A stretch of 64,000 nt of DNA from Phocaeicola fibrisolvens (GTDB lineage Bacteria > Bacteroidota > Bacteroidia > Bacteroidales > Bacteroidaceae). This document shows positions 60,641-64,000 of this stretch, piece after piece (within the stretch, counting starts at the first letter, position 1; the number at the start of each line of letters is the position of its first letter). The notes beneath the pieces are model-generated. The model saw nothing but the letters and a program-made list of their open reading frames with translations. It had not been told where the DNA came from and searched no databases. Location: assembly GCF_025567125.1 (NCBI RefSeq), contig NZ_JAOQJI010000009.1, forward strand, positions 1 to 64,000, read 5' to 3'. The translations under genes and the position numbers were made by a program.

Positions 60641-61648
60641 ATGGAATTACTCATCACCATCATTGTACTGGCCCTGATTTTTGACTATATCAACGGTTTT
60701 CATGATGCAGCCAACGCAATAGCTACCATTGTTTCTACCAAGGTGCTGACTCCGCTCCAGGCTGTAATCTGGGCTGCCTTTTTCAATTTTCTGGCGTTTT
60801 TCATCGCTAAATACCTTATCGGTGATTTCGGCATTGCCAACACTGTGTCAAAAACAGTCTATGAGCAATACATTACTTTGCCAGTCATCTTGTCTGGAGT
60901 GATTGCAGCCATCATCTGGAACCTGTGGACCTGGTGGAGAGGAATTCCTTCTTCTTCATCCCATACACTTATCGGCGGGTTTGCGGGAGCCGCCATTGCT
61001 GCTTATGGATTTGGTGCCATTCAAAGTTCGGTTATCCTGAAAATCGTGCTTTTCATTTTTCTGGCTCCAGTCATAGGTATGCTTGTAGCCTTCCTCTTCA
61101 CTCTGATAGTGCTGAATCTGTGCCGTAAGGCCCATCCCCACACCGCAGAGAAATGGTTTAAAAGACTACAGTTGCTCTCATCCGCCCTGTTCAGCATCGG
61201 GCATGGACTTAACGACTCGCAAAAGGTAATGGGTATCATTGCAGCTGCCCTGATAGCAGCCCATTCGCAAGGCATTGGCATGGGGGTAAACAACGTAGGC
61301 GATTTACCCGACTGGGTCGCTTTTTCCTGCTTTACCGCAATCTCACTGGGAACCATGTCGGGAGGATGGAAAATAGTGCGCACCATGGGAAACCGGATTA
61401 CCAGAGTTACTCCGCTGGAAGGTGTCATAGCCGAAACAGCCGGTGCATTTACGCTTTATTTTACGGAATATCTGAAAATTCCGGTCAGCACCACCCACAC
61501 CATATCAGGAGCCATCATCGGAGTGGGCGCCACCCGTCGCCTGTCCGCAGTGCGCTGGGGAGTTACCCGAAGCCTGATGACAGCCTGGGTGCTTACCATC
61601 CCGGTAAGTGCGGCATTGGCAGCAGCCATCTATGCACTGATCGGGTAA
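60641..61648 (+). CDS. PiT-family inorganic phosphate transporter
   Basis: A 335-aa inner-membrane protein that imports phosphate (as a metal-phosphate complex) with protons. The two inverted PiT signatures are present: FDYINGFHDAANAIATIVST near the start and IGHGLNDSQKVMGIIAAALI in the second half, with further segments WRGIPSSSSHTLIGGFAGA and IPVSTTHTISGAIIGVGA. I start at ATG 60641. It closes the run headed by the exb genes; about 148 bases separate it from the ligase gene. Confidence 0.94.
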   Translation: MELLITIIVLALIFDYINGFHDAANAIATIVSTKVLTPLQAVIWAAFFNFLAFFIAKYLIGDFGIANTVSKTVYEQYITLPVILSGVIAAIIWNLWTWWRGIPSSSSHTLIGGFAGAAIAAYGFGAIQSSVILKIVLFIFLAPVIGMLVAFLFTLIVLNLCRKAHPHTAEKWFKRLQLLSSALFSIGHGLNDSQKVMGIIAAALIAAHSQGIGMGVNNVGDLPDWVAFSCFTAISLGTMSGGWKIVRTMGNRITRVTPLEGVIAETAGAFTLYFTEYLKIPVSTTHTISGAIIGVGATRRLSAVRWGVTRSLMTAWVLTIPVSAALAAAIYALIG

Positions 61649-61754
61649 CCAATCTCTTTTTTCAAGGAATAACAAATAAGGAAGAAAAAATAGCACAAAC
61701 ATCAGATTCCAGCAAAAAAAGGACTTTCATAGAGATAATTCTATTAACTTTTAT

Positions 61755-61762
61755 TACTTTTG
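61755..61762 (+). promoter_or_regulatory. Probable -7 element of the acyl-CoA ligase gene
   Basis: TACTTTTG matches TAnnTTTG and lies 33 bases before the ligase start. No -33 element at the usual spacing. Confidence 0.45.
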
Positions 61763-61795
61763 CACACATTGTGTCAAACATTGTGCAATTTGAAA

Positions 61796-63448
61796 ATGGA
61801 AATACAAGACAGTTTTATACAACTTGTTGAAGAAAGCATCCGCGCCAACTGGGACCGTGATGCACTGACAGACTACAAAGGAGCTACGCTGCAATATAAG
61901 GACGTGGCCAGAAAGATAGAGAAAATGCATATCCTGTTCGAACATGCAGGAATCCGGAAAGGGGACAAAATCGCGCTGTGCGGGCGCAACAGTGCCAACT
62001 GGACAGCCACTTTCCTGAGCATCGTAACTTACGGGGCAGTAGCCGTTCCTATCCTTCACGAGTTCAAGGCCGACAACGTGCACCACATCGTCAACCATTC
62101 GGAGGCACGTATGCTTTTTGTAGGCGACCAGGTGTGGGAGATGTTCAACGAGGCGGCCATGCCCAATCTGGAGGGAATCATCGAACTGAAGAACTTCGAC
62201 CTGGTAGTGTCACGTTCGGAAAGGCTGACGTATGCACGCGAACACCTGAACGAGGAATTCGGGAAGAAATATCCCTGCCGCTTCCGTGCCGAGCAGGTTT
62301 CCTACCGCCGGGAAGAACCGGAAGAACTGGCCGTCATCAACTATACTTCAGGAACTACCGGCTATTCAAAAGGAGTAATGCTTCCTTACCGGAGCATCAT
62401 TTCAAACATCGTGCACATTGACCGGAAAGTGGGACTGAAACCAGGCGACAGCATCGTTTCCATGCTTCCGCTGGGACATATCTTCGGACTGGTGTTCGAT
62501 TTTCTTTACGGCATCACCAGAGGAGCGCATCTGTGGTTCCTTACCCGTATGCCGAGCCCGAAAATCATTGCGGAATCGTTTGCCATCATCCGCCCGCGCG
62601 TCATTGCCTGCGTACCGCTCATCGTGGAAAAGATTTTCAAGAAGAACATTCTCCCGAAAGTGGACAACAAACTCGGAAAACTGCTGCTGAAACTGCCGAT
62701 TATCAGCGATAAAATAAAGGAACAAATCCGTCAGCAGGCCATGGAGGTATTCGGCGGAAACTTCATTGAAATCGTAATCGGAGGGGCACCGTTCAACCCC
62801 GAGGTGGAAGCCTTCCTGCGTAAAATCAACTTCCCCTACACCATCGCATACGGTATGACGGAATGTGCGCCGCTTATCTGCCACAGCCGCTGGGATGAGA
62901 TTCTGTACACTTCATGCGGAAAGACCGTGGCCAACATGGAGACCAGGGTGATTTCGGAAGACCCTGAACGGATTCCGGGGGAACTGGTGTGCCGGGGTAT
63001 GAACGTCATGCTGGGATACTACAAGAATGAGAATGCCACCGCACAGACCATCGACAAGGACGGCTGGCTGCATACCGGCGACATGGCCATCAAGGATGCG
63101 GAGGGAAACATCTTCATCAAGGGCCGTTGCAAGAACATGCTGCTTACCGCTTCCGGACAGAACATCTATCCGGAAGAAATTGAGGCCCGCCTGAACAACA
63201 TGCCTTACGTAAACGAGTCGCTGGTGATTCTGAAAGAGAACAAGCTTGTGGCACTGGTTTATCCGGACAATGAAGACGCATTCTCGCATGGAATGAACAA
63301 GAAACAGCTGGAGGAAGCGCTGGAGTTGAACCGAATCGAACTGAACAAGGTGCTTCCGGCTTACTCGCAGATTACGCAGGTGAAGCTCTATCCGGAAGAA
63401 TTTGAAAAGACGGCCAAGAAGAGCATCAAGCGCTTCTTATACCAATAA
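61796..63448 (+). CDS. AMP-dependent long-chain acyl-CoA/acyl-ACP ligase
   Basis: A 550-aa adenylate-forming enzyme that activates a fatty acid with ATP and joins it to CoA or a carrier. Motifs: NYTSGTTGYSKGVMLPY (P-loop), VSMLPLGHIFGLVFDF, AYGMTECAP, GWLHTGDMAI and the C-terminal KTAKKSIKRFLYQ with the catalytic Lys region. I start at 61796 (MEIQDSFIQL). It begins a new transcript after PiT and ends 15 bases before the repeat array at 63464, which carries its probable terminator. A role in recycling membrane or sphingolipid fatty acids is plausible. Confidence 0.9.
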   Translation: MEIQDSFIQLVEESIRANWDRDALTDYKGATLQYKDVARKIEKMHILFEHAGIRKGDKIALCGRNSANWTATFLSIVTYGAVAVPILHEFKADNVHHIVNHSEARMLFVGDQVWEMFNEAAMPNLEGIIELKNFDLVVSRSERLTYAREHLNEEFGKKYPCRFRAEQVSYRREEPEELAVINYTSGTTGYSKGVMLPYRSIISNIVHIDRKVGLKPGDSIVSMLPLGHIFGLVFDFLYGITRGAHLWFLTRMPSPKIIAESFAIIRPRVIACVPLIVEKIFKKNILPKVDNKLGKLLLKLPIISDKIKEQIRQQAMEVFGGNFIEIVIGGAPFNPEVEAFLRKINFPYTIAYGMTECAPLICHSRWDEILYTSCGKTVANMETRVISEDPERIPGELVCRGMNVMLGYYKNENATAQTIDKDGWLHTGDMAIKDAEGNIFIKGRCKNMLLTASGQNIYPEEIEARLNNMPYVNESLVILKENKLVALVYPDNEDAFSHGMNKKQLEEALELNRIELNKVLPAYSQITQVKLYPEEFEKTAKKSIKRFLYQ

Positions 63449-63463
63449 AAATACCTTACTTAA

Positions 63464-63589
63464 AAACGCCTTTGCGTTCGATGAAAAACGCTTAGACGTT
63501 TCAGATAAAACGCTTCGGTGTTTCAGATAAAACGCTTCGACGTTCGGCCTGAAACGTCTAAGCGTTTTGTTGTAAACGTAAGGACGTTT
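63464..63589. repeat. Array of six 22-bp palindromic units, 3' of the acyl-CoA ligase
   Basis: Six 16-base palindromes of form AAACG-N6-CGTTT/C start at 63464, 63486, 63508, 63530, 63552 and 63574: again an exact 22-base period with 6-base spacers. Units two and five are exact reverse complements (AAACGCTTAGACGTTT and AAACGTCTAAGCGTTT), and units one and six nearly so, so the array is nested. Units three and four carry TTCG in the loop on the plus strand, the sense of the ligase. The last unit runs into a T run and may terminate transcription. It lies between convergent genes. Confidence 0.85.
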
Positions 63590-63609
63590 TTTCACAAACC
63601 TCTAAAAGC

Positions 63610-64000
63610 TTAAAATCTCCTCTTATCTCCTCCTCTTAACTCCCAAAAAGCTACCGCCGAAGCCGCCGCCACATTAAGCGAATCCACCCCGTGGGCCATG
63701 GGAATACGCACCACGTAGTCGGCCCCCTCGATGGCCGCTTCCGGCAGTCCGTCGCCCTCGGTACCCATCACCAGAGCCAGGCGCGATTCCTCCTTCAACG
63801 GCGGATAGTCCAGCGGCACGGAACGGTCGGTCAGCGCCATGGCTGCCGTGCGGAAACCCAGTGCCTTCAACTGCTCCAACGGACGGTCGACCCACGTCCA
63901 GGGCACTAGAAACACCGAACCCATCGACACCCGCACCGCCCGACGGTTCAGCGGGTCACACGAATCGGGTGTGAGCAACACGGCATCGATGCCCAGTGCA
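63610..64000 (-). CDS. SpoU/TrmH-family RNA methyltransferase (5' end outside window)
   Basis: The C-terminal 130 codons of a gene that continues beyond the right end of the window. The conserved segments are typical of the SPOUT domain of TrmH/SpoU RNA 2'-O-methyltransferases: DAVLLTPDSCDPLNRRAVRV, then the SMGSVFLVPW strand, LVMGTEGDGLPEAAIEGADY, and IPMAHGVDSLNVAAASAVAF at the SAM-binding knot. No internal stop. The target RNA cannot be inferred. It ends 20 bases after the 22-bp repeat array. Confidence 0.88.
   Translation of the reverse strand, partial: ALGIDAVLLTPDSCDPLNRRAVRVSMGSVFLVPWTWVDRPLEQLKALGFRTAAMALTDRSVPLDYPPLKEESRLALVMGTEGDGLPEAAIEGADYVVRIPMAHGVDSLNVAAASAVAFWELRGGDKRRF

Noticed and set aside
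1..64000. tRNA, rRNA, insertion sequence or prophage
   Set aside because: Reading all intergenic gaps showed no cloverleaf or rRNA-like sequence, no transposase or integrase, and no phage genes; a covariance-model search would be needed to exclude small RNAs fully.

Overview
The window is chromosomal DNA of a gut-type member of the Bacteroidales, most likely Bacteroidaceae (Bacteroides or Phocaeicola). The evidence is: promoters of the Bacteroides form (TAnnTTTG at -7, sometimes with TTTG about 20 bases upstream); a serine palmitoyltransferase for bacterial sphingolipids; a Rho factor with a very long low-complexity insertion; a Bacteroidetes exbB-exbD-exbD-tonB operon; and several families typical of this phylum (DUF3127, DUF4286, DUF3805/3806, DUF2148). 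No rRNA, tRNA, insertion sequence, prophage or CRISPR array was seen.

Layout. 1-4.8 kb: an A+T-rich type I restriction-modification operon on the minus strand, in the order half-size specificity subunit, HsdM, Fic protein, 63-aa protein, C-terminally shortened HsdS; no hsdR lies inside the window. 5-10 kb: HAD phosphatase, DUF2148 iron-sulfur protein, a 37-aa basic protein, serine palmitoyltransferase divergent from a lipid kinase, and a tRNA methyltransferase. 10-15 kb: lon-tgt-lptF/G operon. 15-17.5 kb: exported alpha/beta hydrolase with an AraC regulator. 17.6-29 kb: gyrA with a TPR gene, then clpC, htpG, serB and a DEAD-box helicase. 29.4-35 kb: a minus-strand run of ridA, transglutaminase-like, metallo-hydrolase, glyoxalase, DUF3805/3806 and ABC-F genes. 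35-46 kb: rho, DUF3127, then a tightly packed plus-strand run dnaN, exonuclease, coaBC, recN, rRNA methyltransferase, a degenerate-protease/TPR gene and a nitronate monooxygenase-like gene. 46.8-52.6 kb: minus-strand tandem ABC protein, pullulanase, ruvC, DUF4286 and nhaC. 52.8-61.6 kb: an 11-gene run joining an ExbB/ExbD/ExbD/TonB energiser, an orphan PstS-like lipoprotein, TPR and membrane proteins, DedA, and a DUF47-PiT phosphate transporter pair. 61.8-64 kb: acyl-CoA ligase and a partial SpoU methyltransferase.

Most genes are conserved chromosomal genes. The least explained signal is non-coding. Two intergenic arrays (29358-29483 and 63464-63589) each hold six palindromic units on an exact 22-bp period; the half-sites AAACG and CGTTT alternate every 11 bp, close to one helical turn. 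Looser relatives lie at 4987-5096 (22 bp) and 15117-15186 (24 bp). In both strict arrays some units, read in the sense of the gene just upstream, form small hairpins with a UUCG loop, and the distal units can act as an intrinsic terminator. Other points to check are the split, Fic-containing restriction locus, a Tgt lacking its zinc cysteines, a protease-like fold without catalytic residues, and the TonB/PstS/PiT gene run.
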